Assembly: GCF_025421775.1 (NCBI RefSeq)
Contig: NZ_JAOEFX010000012.1
Coordinates: forward strand, 97,526 to 161,525
Length of the DNA stretch: 64,000 bases
Reading direction: 5' to 3'
Origin: Paenarthrobacter aurescens
GTDB taxonomy: Bacteria > Actinomycetota > Actinomycetes > Actinomycetales > Micrococcaceae
Of this stretch, positions 44,195 through 55,071 are shown piece after piece (positions within the stretch are counted from its first letter, which is position 1; each line of letters opens with the position of its first letter). The notes below the pieces were generated by a model that saw nothing but the letters and a program-made list of their open reading frames with translations, searched no databases and was not told where the DNA came from. A program made the position numbers and the translations under genes.

Positions 44195-45572
44195 GAGGAC
44201 TTACAACTTCGCTAATGTCAGTCATTATTTGGACTGAGTGAGATGCTATTAGAAATTGCACTGAACTGCCAGCGGTGCAACGTAGGAGCTCACTAATTAG
44301 CTTCCTCTGCCACTCAATACCCAGAGAAAGCTCAGGTTCATCAATTATAAAGAGACAGCCGACGCGGCTAGCAATTACTGCATTGCTTAGGAGTAACAGA
44401 AGATGCTTCTCACCACTCGACAGCTTTTCCGGATCAAGCATTTCATGGTTCCTGTTGAGAAGAGTGATGCCCGATAGTGTCTGAAATGAAAGTGACTTCC
44501 GCTCAAGGAACCCATTCACCGAAGTCACAAAGGCATCTATAACATCTTTAGTTTTCTCAAGAGCGTCCATTTGCTCTAGGAGATTGGATAGATACGGATC
44601 CAATACGCCATGCAGACTCTTGAGTTTGGTGTTATTTGAGCGCGTCTCAACTATCTCAGTACGTATTCTCTTAACCTGCTTGAGGTTAATCAGTCCATAT
44701 CTTTCAAAGCTGATGCCGCGTAATAGGATTTGGCTTATCTTCGCAAGGAGGCTACTTCGCGCCTCAGCAGCAAGCAACTCTTGCTTCTTTCCATTTAATA
44801 CGTGTCGTGTAATTTCAGCATAAGCACCGCCGCCCTGGCCGCTCTCCATCGAGATATCAGCGAAGGCCATTCTGCTAAAAATCTCCTCAATTCGCTTGAG
44901 GGATTCCTGCACCTCCTGAGTTCGGGCACTCGCTATTACCGCTGAACGCGGTGCAATACGATCGTATTCACGGAATGATTTAACAAAAGACTCCTGCTGC
45001 TTAAAAATTGGAACAGCAGATTGAACCGAGCGGTCATCACCTACAAATATTGTGTGACCCTGTAGTCGATGCAGTCCAACAAGGTAGGAGTCGTAGTCCG
45101 CTCGAGCCAGGAGTACACGCCTGTAGACTCTGGAACCGAAATCACTTGGCTCTACAACCAACTTGTTCGGCAAATCTTTGTCTGACTCTCCCTGAGGTTG
45201 TGAAATCTCAACAGAGTATGGGCCGTCTAGTGATCCCGCTCGCGAAAGAGTAATGGTCGCACCCGATCGAAACAAGACTCGTAGCTTACTGATAGGAATA
45301 TCAATGAGTGCCTGGAGGCTGTCAATGTCCGGAGTCAGTAAATGGTAAACGGCGCGGAGAAGGTTCGTCTTACCGCTGCCGTTGCGCGCGTATATGACAC
45401 GCACACGATCCGAGTGTGGGTCCCGATTGGTTTCCCTAAAATCGAACGAGTAGTCGTAGTCACCCAAGACGCCGGATGCTTCAACCCGCTCGATCTGTGG
45501 AAACCTGGGCGAAGCCATGTCCGGATGGGGTTTTTCGTCAATCAAGGTCACGCCATCGGCAAGGTCGCTCAT
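44181..45572 (-). CDS. ariA: AriA-like AAA ATPase (PARIS)
   Basis: A 463-residue ABC/SMC-like AAA ATPase. Walker A is ARNGSGKTN at residues 62-70, the signature is KLSSGEKHLLLLL, and Walker B is FIIDEPELSLG, followed by a late histidine in ASHSVQ. The middle (about residues 210-360) is helical. Together with the overlapping DUF4435-type gene this matches PARIS, where the ATPase senses anti-restriction or other phage proteins. Other two-gene OLD-like systems are possible. AT-richer than the surrounding chromosome. Confidence 0.78.
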   Translation of the reverse strand: MSDLADGVTLIDEKPHPDMASPRFPQIERVEASGVLGDYDYSFDFRETNRDPHSDRVRVIYARNGSGKTNLLRAVYHLLTPDIDSLQALIDIPISKLRVLFRSGATITLSRAGSLDGPYSVEISQPQGESDKDLPNKLVVEPSDFGSRVYRRVLLARADYDSYLVGLHRLQGHTIFVGDDRSVQSAVPIFKQQESFVKSFREYDRIAPRSAVIASARTQEVQESLKRIEEIFSRMAFADISMESGQGGGAYAEITRHVLNGKKQELLAAEARSSLLAKISQILLRGISFERYGLINLKQVKRIRTEIVETRSNNTKLKSLHGVLDPYLSNLLEQMDALEKTKDVIDAFVTSVNGFLERKSLSFQTLSGITLLNRNHEMLDPEKLSSGEKHLLLLLSNAVIASRVGCLFIIDEPELSLGIEWQRKLISELLRCTAGSSVQFLIASHSVQIMTDISEVVSPREVN

Positions 45573-45788
45573 GTTGCACGAGCCTACCAGCCAAGCCCAG
45601 CCAGCTCTCCTCGGATAACCCGGTTCTGTTGTCGTAAGAACATCAATTCCATTGGCCAGACGCAGCGGACGCCGCCTTGGTCACCCTGTGTCCACGTATC
45701 AGCGCCTGCCGACAAACTATTTCGCGGATCGATGTCGAGCGGGAAAGCCATGTCCGTTCGTCGGTCTGGAACAGGCAAGAGGGTGCAC

Positions 45789-46052
45789 TTACACTCCCCC
45801 GTCCGGCGATTCTCGTCCGCTGAGGCCGGGTTGCATTTCACACTGTCCAAACCGGCGCAACGAGCTGGTGGTAATCAAATAGAGCGAGTTCTCCTTCAAA
45901 CCAAGGGCGCTCCAGTAAGACAGAGTCGTTGACTCGATCATCTTCGATACGAAGGCTGTAAACCTCTTAACGTACGTCGGCCCCGTGACGTCTTCATCCG
46001 AAGGCTGCGGGAGTCCGGACACAATAGAGGCCTCCTGCCTGATGTCGTCCAC
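45789..46052 (-). CDS. Small hypothetical protein in the defence island
   Basis: An 87-residue minus-strand frame starting at GTG 46052 with a well-placed AGGAG. The first 60 residues (DDIRQEASIVSGLP, TYVKRFTAFVSKMIES) look like a real protein; the last 20 are less convincing, so a truncation is possible. No family recognised. It lies between the PARIS-like pair and the Shedu gene. The 216 bp between it and the ATPase gene show no gene. Confidence 0.4.
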   Translation of the reverse strand: MDDIRQEASIVSGLPQPSDEDVTGPTYVKRFTAFVSKMIESTTLSYWSALGLKENSLYLITTSSLRRFGQCEMQPGLSGRESPDGGV

Positions 46053-46149
46053 AGCCTTACTCCTTAGGTCCTAACCCAAATGTTCAGCTTAGGAACTTTT
46101 GGGTGCGTACACTGTACCCGCCACAACGAACACCAACAGGGGGACCGCA

Positions 46150-47592
46150 ATGCTCAAGAATCCATTTGACGAAAGCCTCGTAGAACCGGATCAGGAAGTT
46201 GACGCCATCGAGGATACCGGAGTCGAAGGCATCGAAGTTGAAGGTACCGATGTTTCAGGGCGACTTGAGCGCACCAGCGACGAAGATGAGTTCGTGCTGA
46301 CCTACATCGGAAATGACAGTGATGCTGTCCCGTACGAGGCCTTGCGGTACAGTCCGGGTGAGGAGTTGCTGCGGATCTTTCCGAGTGCCGATTCTGGCCA
46401 GATCAAAGAATTTCAGATCGAACTTCCTAGATGGTCAATCAGCACTCATAGCTACGAGAATGACCGCTTTTTCCGCCTTCAAGTGGCAGACCTACCAAAG
46501 GGGTTCAACTCCATCTACGCTTTCGGCCTCGGTATCAATAAAAGTTACAGGGGATTCATAAAGGAAATCGAAAACCAAACCGAGTGCACCATCATCCGCT
46601 TTCTGCAGACGGGAGGCGAAGGTGGCAGTCCCGACGGATCCACCTACCGTGTTACGCTCGAACGCTTTGATCGATACCGCGTGGCTGTAGAGCGCAACCG
46701 GAAGCGTGGGCAGTCCGCAGTTCAGCGGGTCAACGACGCCGAAGCTCACAACGCTCTCACGGACTTGCTCCATTCGAATGACGTCGGCCCGAAGTACACC
46801 AAGCACCCGGTAATCCGCGCTATTACAGAAGAGGTGGCTACAGGGCACGTCACCACGGCCGAGGACCGGGTCACCCTCGCCAACGCGGTAACGGACGCCG
46901 CCCCCAAGATCGCTCAAGAGGATCCACAGCGCCTGGTCAAGTTGCGTGACGACATCGAGCTGGTGTCATTGGACGCCCTCATCGCCGAGTTTGAATCAAA
47001 CCTTGAGGGCTCAAAAGCGAACAGTGAACCACACTGGCAGAGGTTCTTCGGGAACAACCATTTTGCACTTCAGCTCATCCTCTCAACGCCTCTGGTTGTC
47101 GAAAAGGAACAGGTCACGGTAAAGAGCCAAGGTTTCGACGGAAGCGGATCTAGGATCACCGACTTCCTGTGCGCGAACCCCGTCACCCGTTCTGTGGTTC
47201 TGGTGGAGATTAAGACCCCCGGGGCAACTCTAATGAGACCCAGCTCCTACCGAGGAAAGGACTCCAGCGCAGTCTACAGTCCACATGATCATCTGAGTGG
47301 ACCCGTCGCGCAGGTTCAATCGCAAATGGCGTCAGCCGCTGAGTACGCCATGGTCTTGTTCCAGGGATCTGGTTTCGACACGGTGAACGAGCCGCGCGGC
47401 GCCGTTGTCACTGGACGACTCTCGGCACTCAACGCGGAACAACGGGAATCGTTTGGCCGCTACCGTGGAGGTTTGAGTAACGTGACGGTACTGACCTTTG
47501 ATGAAGTCCTGGAGCGTTTGAAGCACTTGCGCCAGGCTCTCAATACTCCCAGCCAGAACTCTGGCACCCCTGCTTCCCCCAAAAAGCAATGA
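46150..47592 (+). CDS. sduA: Shedu-type defence nuclease (DUF4263)
   Basis: A 480-residue protein. The C-terminal 190 residues match the Shedu (SduA, DUF4263) nuclease pattern: HWQRFFGNNHFALQ, then TDFLCANPVT, then VVLVEIKTPGATLM, giving a PD-(D/E)xK-like site of Asp338, Glu353 and Lys355, and a helix with AQVQSQMASAAEYA. The N-terminal part is a separate, probably sensing, region of about 280 residues. ATG 46150 has AGGGGGA upstream. It is a single-gene antiphage system in known cases. It is divergent from the small gene and the PARIS-like pair. Confidence 0.8.
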   Translation: MLKNPFDESLVEPDQEVDAIEDTGVEGIEVEGTDVSGRLERTSDEDEFVLTYIGNDSDAVPYEALRYSPGEELLRIFPSADSGQIKEFQIELPRWSISTHSYENDRFFRLQVADLPKGFNSIYAFGLGINKSYRGFIKEIENQTECTIIRFLQTGGEGGSPDGSTYRVTLERFDRYRVAVERNRKRGQSAVQRVNDAEAHNALTDLLHSNDVGPKYTKHPVIRAITEEVATGHVTTAEDRVTLANAVTDAAPKIAQEDPQRLVKLRDDIELVSLDALIAEFESNLEGSKANSEPHWQRFFGNNHFALQLILSTPLVVEKEQVTVKSQGFDGSGSRITDFLCANPVTRSVVLVEIKTPGATLMRPSSYRGKDSSAVYSPHDHLSGPVAQVQSQMASAAEYAMVLFQGSGFDTVNEPRGAVVTGRLSALNAEQRESFGRYRGGLSNVTVLTFDEVLERLKHLRQALNTPSQNSGTPASPKKQ

Positions 47593-47771
47593 CGCTTCTT
47601 GCGTCGAGGACTAGCTCGCGGGCGCATTTGCCGCCCCAAACGGCTAAACTTCGGAGCCAGCGTCCAGCCTTGGCCGGAGCTCTGGGCGCTATCGGCATTA
47701 CGCCCGATACGGCGATTTCCAGGGTATAGCACCCCGGGGAACCTGATTCCTAGTACAAGCAACGCCCCTGT

Positions 47772-49853
47772 CTACATTCGCTCCTCAGGCCGCCACCCTG
47801 ATAGGTATTTGTTAGCGAGCTGAAGGATGGGTTCGTCACCCAGCGTCTTTCGTATGTTCTCAACAGTCTTTTTGACCACAGCCTCCGTGCCAAATACCTC
47901 AACGAGCAGATCCCACCCGAGGCGATCCTCGCGTTTGACCTGTCGTGATCCTACGGATTGGGAACGTGCCGTCGACTTGACTGACCTAATCACGGATAGC
48001 GCGAGAAGGGGGTCCGTTTCATCTGAGAGGGGCGGGTTTCCAGTCGACAATCTGACGGCGTTGTATATCCGCCACGCGTCCCACTCGCGCGACGGGGCGG
48101 CTGGAGGCGTCCTTTGAAGACGCCCGACGAAATCAGCTTCGATTTTCTGGGCAAATGTTTCGCTGACCAATTTGTGGCCCACCCCTTCTCGGTAACCCAC
48201 GCTGTTGATGAGGTCGAGTTGAGAGGAATACGTCTCGGTCCCGGTGAGGATATCGGTGACGAGCTTCTCGCGTTCAGCCTGGTCATCGATACTGCGAAGC
48301 AGACGGAGAACGACTCGGCCGACCGTCACCTCGGGGCGACCGATATCGAAAAATCCCCGGTTCTCCTTTTGCGGAATCGCGTCAATAAGGTTCAGGAGTG
48401 TGATCGATCCGGGGACAACCATGTCAATACTGAACTTCGCTTCATATGACGTGAGCCCTTCGAGCACAGTCTCAAGCTGGTTAGGATCCACCCCTGCGAG
48501 GTACGTCTTGAGCGAGAAATCGTCGTTCAGCAGGGCGAATGCCCGCTCTGAGGCCCTGAACGCGACTAGTTCGTCAGGAGCCACACGGTCGAAGTAGAGG
48601 TTCAGGAAATCGATATGCGCCATGCGATGGGCGGTTCGCCATGTACCGAGCCAATCGGATCCGTAGTGATTGTTCTCCACGTACTGCAGCGCGACAGGAA
48701 AGACGCGGTTGAAGAGCCCCCTGATCAGATCTGAGTCGTCTGCAAACCTTTCTAGGAGCGAGTCGACGGCCTTCTGCGCCCGGTCGTCTTTGCGTCCCAC
48801 TATGTCGCGCGTTCTCGTAAGCTCGCTACGCAACCCGGACAAATGCTGCATCAATTCGGGACGAAACACTCGTAGGGCTTCCATCGCCAGCAGATCAACA
48901 AGGTCAATCTCTTTGCCTAGACTTTTGATCGTTGATCTTGAGGAGATTGCGTATCGCGTAACGTCTCGCATGTTCGAGAACAACGGATCGATAACTTCCC
49001 AGTAGACGTCGCTCCAGCGGCCATCATCGAGCGTTGCGTTCGTCACAGGATCCAGGACACGATTTAGTTCATCAAACACCTGAGATCTAAGCAGCGTGGC
49101 AGGCGCCTGCGGAACGTCAAAGCTCAGCTGCACAATCTTCTCCAGATAAGCGCGCCCCGGGACGCCGTCTTCGGTGAGAGCCTGCTCTACGCGTTCTCGA
49201 TCGAATGCGAGCACATAAACGATGTTCGGGAAGCTGGCTGTTAAACGCACGAGCTTGAAAATTTCGCGTATCTCGGCAGTGGTAAGGCGGTCTATGTCAT
49301 CGATGACGACCACGACAGGCTGCTCAAGTTTTCGTAGCTCAGCGGTAATCTCTTCTCGAAGCTTCTTGGCGCTGCGGTTTGCGTTGGTAGTCCCGGCTAT
49401 GCCAGTGAGTGCCGCCGCGGCTGCCTCGCCGGCAGCCGCGGCTCCGGGCACCGGAACGAACTGCGAGACCGGCTTCAGGATCCCAGCGTATTGGGCGAGC
49501 CAGTCGGCGGTCCTACCGAAGCGACTCTTATTGCTGATACTGAGTTCAGCGCCAATCTCGGTGAGGAAGAAACTGACGAGCTGATCTGAGCCCGAAAACA
49601 TCCACGGGTTGAAGTCGACAACCGTGAGCGCCGGTGCTGCTGCAAACTGCTCGCGCATAAGGTTAATGAACGAGCTTTTGCCATGACCCCACGGGCCGAG
49701 AACGCCGACAACGAGCCCTTCACTCGCATCGAGCTCGCGGATGGAAGCCGCAAAATCATGCGCTACGGGTGCACGCCCGAGGCCGTCGTCGACAGACGAG
49801 GTGATCGGGGCATCAGTCGGAGGCTTTTCTTGACGATGTTCGCCGTTGCTCAT
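47772..49853 (-). CDS. KAP family P-loop NTPase
   Basis: A 693-residue KAP NTPase. Walker A GPWGHGKS is at residues 53-60 and Walker B is in VVVVIDDIDRL, with a hydrophobic, alanine-rich insert between them (about residues 125-165) that may contact the membrane, as in the family. The C-terminal half is helical with no known domain. KAP NTPases occur in defence islands and are linked to phage exclusion, which fits the location beside Shedu and PARIS-like genes. It may be a stand-alone system. Confidence 0.85.
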   Translation of the reverse strand: MSNGEHRQEKPPTDAPITSSVDDGLGRAPVAHDFAASIRELDASEGLVVGVLGPWGHGKSSFINLMREQFAAAPALTVVDFNPWMFSGSDQLVSFFLTEIGAELSISNKSRFGRTADWLAQYAGILKPVSQFVPVPGAAAAGEAAAAALTGIAGTTNANRSAKKLREEITAELRKLEQPVVVVIDDIDRLTTAEIREIFKLVRLTASFPNIVYVLAFDRERVEQALTEDGVPGRAYLEKIVQLSFDVPQAPATLLRSQVFDELNRVLDPVTNATLDDGRWSDVYWEVIDPLFSNMRDVTRYAISSRSTIKSLGKEIDLVDLLAMEALRVFRPELMQHLSGLRSELTRTRDIVGRKDDRAQKAVDSLLERFADDSDLIRGLFNRVFPVALQYVENNHYGSDWLGTWRTAHRMAHIDFLNLYFDRVAPDELVAFRASERAFALLNDDFSLKTYLAGVDPNQLETVLEGLTSYEAKFSIDMVVPGSITLLNLIDAIPQKENRGFFDIGRPEVTVGRVVLRLLRSIDDQAEREKLVTDILTGTETYSSQLDLINSVGYREGVGHKLVSETFAQKIEADFVGRLQRTPPAAPSREWDAWRIYNAVRLSTGNPPLSDETDPLLALSVIRSVKSTARSQSVGSRQVKREDRLGWDLLVEVFGTEAVVKKTVENIRKTLGDEPILQLANKYLSGWRPEERM

Positions 49854-50243
49854 CTATACCTACCTGTGCCTGATCGAGTTCTAGTTTGCATTCCCAGTCC
49901 GTGCCACTAGTACTCATTATGACCATGAAGCGCGGGAAGTTAGTGCTTGACCGGAAACTACCCAGTCGCCCCAGTCGAGCCCCCGACTGAGGAGCATTCA
50001 TGCGAAGCACACCCACGATCAAGTCAAGCCATCGCGCCATCCCGGCAATCGCGGCCTCAAACGGGCTGCACTGGTATCCCAAACCCCCACCTCCCCCACC
50101 CGCCCCCTTGACTCCCACCCCCACCTTCCCTAAACTTTTCATAAAGCAGAATCTAAATTCCACAAAGCGGAAACTGAAGCCACCAAGGCCGAGGCGAAGC
50201 ACAGAGGAAGATAGAGCCAAGCCCCTCCTCGGAAGGACCTACG
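49854..50243. other. Gene-free gap of 390 bp
   Basis: No gene is evident. It holds the upstream region of the KAP gene, a C-rich stretch (about 50082-50120) and a palindrome before the glyoxylate operon. The right edge of the defence island probably lies here. Confidence 0.5.
50158..50172. promoter_or_regulatory. Candidate operator of the glyoxylate/allantoin operon
   Basis: TTCCACAAAGCGGAA is an imperfect palindrome: TTCC pairs with GGAA and C with G further in. It lies 72 bp before the first gene. Position and style suit an IclR-type allantoin regulator (AllR), but no such gene is in the window; inference. Confidence 0.4.
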
Positions 50244-51047
50244 ATGACGTACACAGTGAACTGCTCCATCCTCCTGACGGAGCTGCCCTTGCTCGAGCGC
50301 CCCGCCGCCGCGAAGGCAGCCGGTTTTGACGCCGTCGAGTTCTGGTGGCCCTTCGCCACTTCGGTTCCCACCGATAAAGAGACAACAGAGTTTGAAACCG
50401 CCATCAAGGACGCCGGCGTTCAGCTCACGGGCTTGAACTTCAACGCGGGCAACATGCCCGGCGGCGACCGCGGCCTGGTTTCCTGGAAGGGACGTTGCTC
50501 CGAGTTCAAGGACAACATCGACGTCGTAGCCGGCATCGGTGAGCGCCTGGGCTGCAAGGCCTTCAACGCCCTCTACGGCAACCGCCAGGACGAGTTCACC
50601 CCTGAAGAGCAGGACGAACTCGCCGCCAAGAACCTCGCCGCAGCAGCAGAAGGCGTCGCCCGCATCGGCGGCACCGTCCTCCTCGAACCGGTCAGCGGCG
50701 CACCCAAGTACCCGCTCCTCACCGCCGAAGACGCACTCAAGGTCATCGCCCGCGTCAAGGCAGAATCCGGCGCACAGAACATCAAGCTCCTCGCCGACTT
50801 CTACCACCTGGCAGTCAACGGCGACGACGTCGAGTCCGTCATCGAGAACCACGCCAAGGACTTCGGCCACATCCAGATCGCCGACAACCCCGGCCGCGGC
50901 GCTCCCGGAACCGGCACGCTCCCCCTCGGCGAATGGATCGCCCGCAGCCGCGAACTCGGCTACGACGGCTACATCGGCCTCGAGTACAAGGAACCGCAGG
51001 AATCGGCTTTCAGCTGGGCCATCCGCCAGCGCGCCAACGCCAACTAA
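50244..51047 (+). CDS. hyi: Hydroxypyruvate isomerase
   Basis: A 267-residue TIM-barrel protein. The pattern LLERPAAAKAAGFDAVEFWWP at the start and EPVSGAPKYPLL, LADFYHLAVNGDD and HIQIADNPGRGAPGTG later match hydroxypyruvate isomerases, which interconvert hydroxypyruvate and tartronate semialdehyde. GGAAGGA precedes the ATG. It opens the operon with the tartronate semialdehyde reductase, glyoxylate carboligase, glycerate kinase and allantoinase genes. Confidence 0.93.
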   Translation: MTYTVNCSILLTELPLLERPAAAKAAGFDAVEFWWPFATSVPTDKETTEFETAIKDAGVQLTGLNFNAGNMPGGDRGLVSWKGRCSEFKDNIDVVAGIGERLGCKAFNALYGNRQDEFTPEEQDELAAKNLAAAAEGVARIGGTVLLEPVSGAPKYPLLTAEDALKVIARVKAESGAQNIKLLADFYHLAVNGDDVESVIENHAKDFGHIQIADNPGRGAPGTGTLPLGEWIARSRELGYDGYIGLEYKEPQESAFSWAIRQRANAN

Positions 51048-51094
51048 GCACCCAGCACACCTGAGCTAAAAAGACTTTCAGAAAGAGAACCACA

Positions 51095-51973
51095 ATGAGC
51101 AACGTTGCAGTCATCGGACTCGGAATCATGGGCCTCCCCATGGCCATCAACCTCGTCAAGGCCGGCCACACGGTCACCGGTTTCAACCGCAGCCAGGACA
51201 AGATCGACAAGCTCGTCTCCGAGGGCGGCCAGGGTGCTACGAGCATCGCTGACGCTGTCAAGGACGCCGACGTCGTCATCACCATGGTCCCGGACTCCCC
51301 TGATGTTGAGGGTGTAGTCAGCGGCAAGGACGGCGTCTTCGCCAACGCGAAGAAGGGCACCCTCTGGATCGACGCATCCAGCATCCGCCCGGACGTCGCC
51401 AAGCGCCTCTCCGACGACGCTGTAGCAGCAGGCATCCGCCCGCTCGACGCTCCCGTATCCGGTGGCGAACAGGGCGCAATCGACGCCGTTCTGTCCATCA
51501 TGGTCGGCGGCGAAGCTGCAGACTTCGAGGCAGCACAGGATGTCCTCAACGCAGTGGGCAAGACCATCGTCCACGTCGGCCCGTCCGGCTCCGGCCAGAC
51601 CGTCAAGGCAGCAAACCAGCTGATCGTAGCCGTCAACATCCAGGTCCTCGGCGAGGCCATCGCCTTCCTTGAGGCCTACGGCGTGGACACCGACGCAGCA
51701 CTGAAGGTCCTGGGCGGCGGCTTGGCCGGCTCCAAGGTCCTCGACCAGAAGGGTCAGAAGATGCTCGACCGCAACTTCGACCCCGGCTTCCGCCTGGCCC
51801 TCCACCACAAGGACCTCGGCATCGTCACCTCCGCAGCCCGCGAAGCCAACGTCGCTGTCCCGCTCGGCGCAGTCGTCGCCCAGCTCGTCGCCGCAACCGT
51901 CAACCAGGGCGACGGCGGCCTCGACCACTCGGGCCTCTTCAAGCAGGTCCTCCAGCTCAGCGGCCGGAAGTAA
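51095..51973 (+). CDS. glxR: Tartronate semialdehyde reductase
   Basis: A 292-residue beta-hydroxyacid dehydrogenase (2-hydroxy-3-oxopropionate reductase). The dinucleotide loop is GLGIMGLPMAINL, substrate-binding DAPVSGGEQGA, and the catalytic lysine lies in GQTVKAANQ. It reduces tartronate semialdehyde to glycerate. It follows hyi by 47 bp; a strong inverted repeat separates it from gcl. Confidence 0.95.
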   Translation: MSNVAVIGLGIMGLPMAINLVKAGHTVTGFNRSQDKIDKLVSEGGQGATSIADAVKDADVVITMVPDSPDVEGVVSGKDGVFANAKKGTLWIDASSIRPDVAKRLSDDAVAAGIRPLDAPVSGGEQGAIDAVLSIMVGGEAADFEAAQDVLNAVGKTIVHVGPSGSGQTVKAANQLIVAVNIQVLGEAIAFLEAYGVDTDAALKVLGGGLAGSKVLDQKGQKMLDRNFDPGFRLALHHKDLGIVTSAAREANVAVPLGAVVAQLVAATVNQGDGGLDHSGLFKQVLQLSGRK

Positions 51974-51995
51974 GCCCAGCAGCTCTCCAACTCGA

Positions 51996-52058
51996 GAGTT
52001 TGTGTACAGAAAACGCCCGGAAAACACCTTCTAAAGGGCGTTATCTGTACACAAACTC
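51996..52058. other. Long inverted repeat between glxR and gcl
   Basis: Outer arms GAGTTTGTGTACAGA and TCTGTACACAAACTC (15 bp, perfect) and inner arms AACGCCC and GGGCGTT (7 bp) flank a 17-nt loop, with one A-A mismatch between the two parts. As RNA this is a 22-bp stem inside the operon. It may stop or protect part of the transcript, or be a dispersed repeat. Confidence 0.75.
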
Positions 52059-52097
52059 GCTTCAGCACACCCAAAAACAGACTTCAAGGAGTACACC

Positions 52098-53873
<1,776 letters not shown>

Positions 53874-53901
53874 GTAACAGTAAAAGAAGGGAGGCACCGG
53901 A

Positions 53902-55071
53902 ATGCGTGTTGTCATCGCCCCGGACAAATTCAAGGGCTCGCTGTCCGCACCCGACGTCGCCGAGCACCTGGCAACAGGACTGCTCGCCGGCTTCGGCTCG
54001 AAAGGCTTTGAGGCAACACGCATTCCGGTGGCCGACGGCGGCGAAGGAACCATCGACGCTGCCATCGGCTCCGGCTTCACCCGCCGGACCACCACCGTCA
54101 CCGGCCCGCTCGGCGAGCCAGTGAAGGCCGACTTCGCAGTGCGGGACCAGGAAGCTGTCATCGAAATGGCGGCAGCTTCCGGTCTCGCCCTCCTGCCGGA
54201 CGGCCCCACGAGCGAAACCGCGAAAACCGCAACCAGCATCGGCACGGGCGAACTCATCCGCGCCGCGCTGGACCTCGGCTGCCGCAAGATCATCCTGGGT
54301 GTGGGCGGCAGCGCCAACACCGACGCCGGCGCGGGAGTCCTGCAGGGCCTCGGCGCAGTCTTCCTGGACAAGAACGGCAACGAACTCCCCGGCGGCGGTG
54401 CCGCACTCGCGGAAATCGACAGCATCGACTTCTCCAACTTCGACGTCCGCGTTGAGGCAACGGAATTCGTGTTGGCGTCCGACGTCGACAATCCCCTTTT
54501 GGGGGCCAGCGGAGCCCCAGCCATCTTCGGTCCGCAGAAGGGCGCGACGCCGGACGACGTCACCGAGCTGAATGCCGCAGCAAGCCACTTCGTCGACGTC
54601 CTCGCGGCAACAACCGGGCAGCATGCCAAGTACGCTGCCAAGGCAGAAGGCGCCGGAGCGGCAGGCGGCGTTGGCTACATTGCCATCGCAGCGCTGAAGG
54701 CAGAGCGGCGGCCAGGTATCGACGTCGTGCTTGAATTCACTGAACTCGAGCGCAGGCTCAAGGGCGCCGATCTGGTGATTACCGGAGAAGGCAGCCTGGA
54801 CGAGCAAAGCCTGCTCGGCAAGACCCCCATGGGCGTCTCCCGCGCGGCACAAAGGAACGGGGTTCCCGTGATCGCAGTGTGCGGCCGGAGTACCCTGAGC
54901 CGTGAACAACTCACGGACGCCGGCTTCCACACGGTCCATGCCCTGACCGATCTGGAAAAAGATGTCCAAAAATGTATCGCTGAAGCAGGTCCGTTGCTTG
55001 AACAATTAGGTAAGCACATAGGCGTGTACCTGGCGGAACGGACCGACAACAAGGAGTACCTCAATGTCTGA
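53902..55071 (+). CDS. Glycerate kinase (GarK/GlxK family)
   Basis: A 389-residue class II-type glycerate kinase. Typical stretches are VVIAPDKFKGSLSAPDVA at the start, VPVADGGEGTIDA-like VADGGEGTIDA, ILGVGGSANTDAGAGVLQGL and the closing TGEGSLDEQSLLGKTP. It phosphorylates glycerate from the preceding steps. Its last 8 bp overlap the allantoinase gene, so the two are coupled. Confidence 0.94.
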   Translation: MRVVIAPDKFKGSLSAPDVAEHLATGLLAGFGSKGFEATRIPVADGGEGTIDAAIGSGFTRRTTTVTGPLGEPVKADFAVRDQEAVIEMAAASGLALLPDGPTSETAKTATSIGTGELIRAALDLGCRKIILGVGGSANTDAGAGVLQGLGAVFLDKNGNELPGGGAALAEIDSIDFSNFDVRVEATEFVLASDVDNPLLGASGAPAIFGPQKGATPDDVTELNAAASHFVDVLAATTGQHAKYAAKAEGAGAAGGVGYIAIAALKAERRPGIDVVLEFTELERRLKGADLVITGEGSLDEQSLLGKTPMGVSRAAQRNGVPVIAVCGRSTLSREQLTDAGFHTVHALTDLEKDVQKCIAEAGPLLEQLGKHIGVYLAERTDNKEYLNV

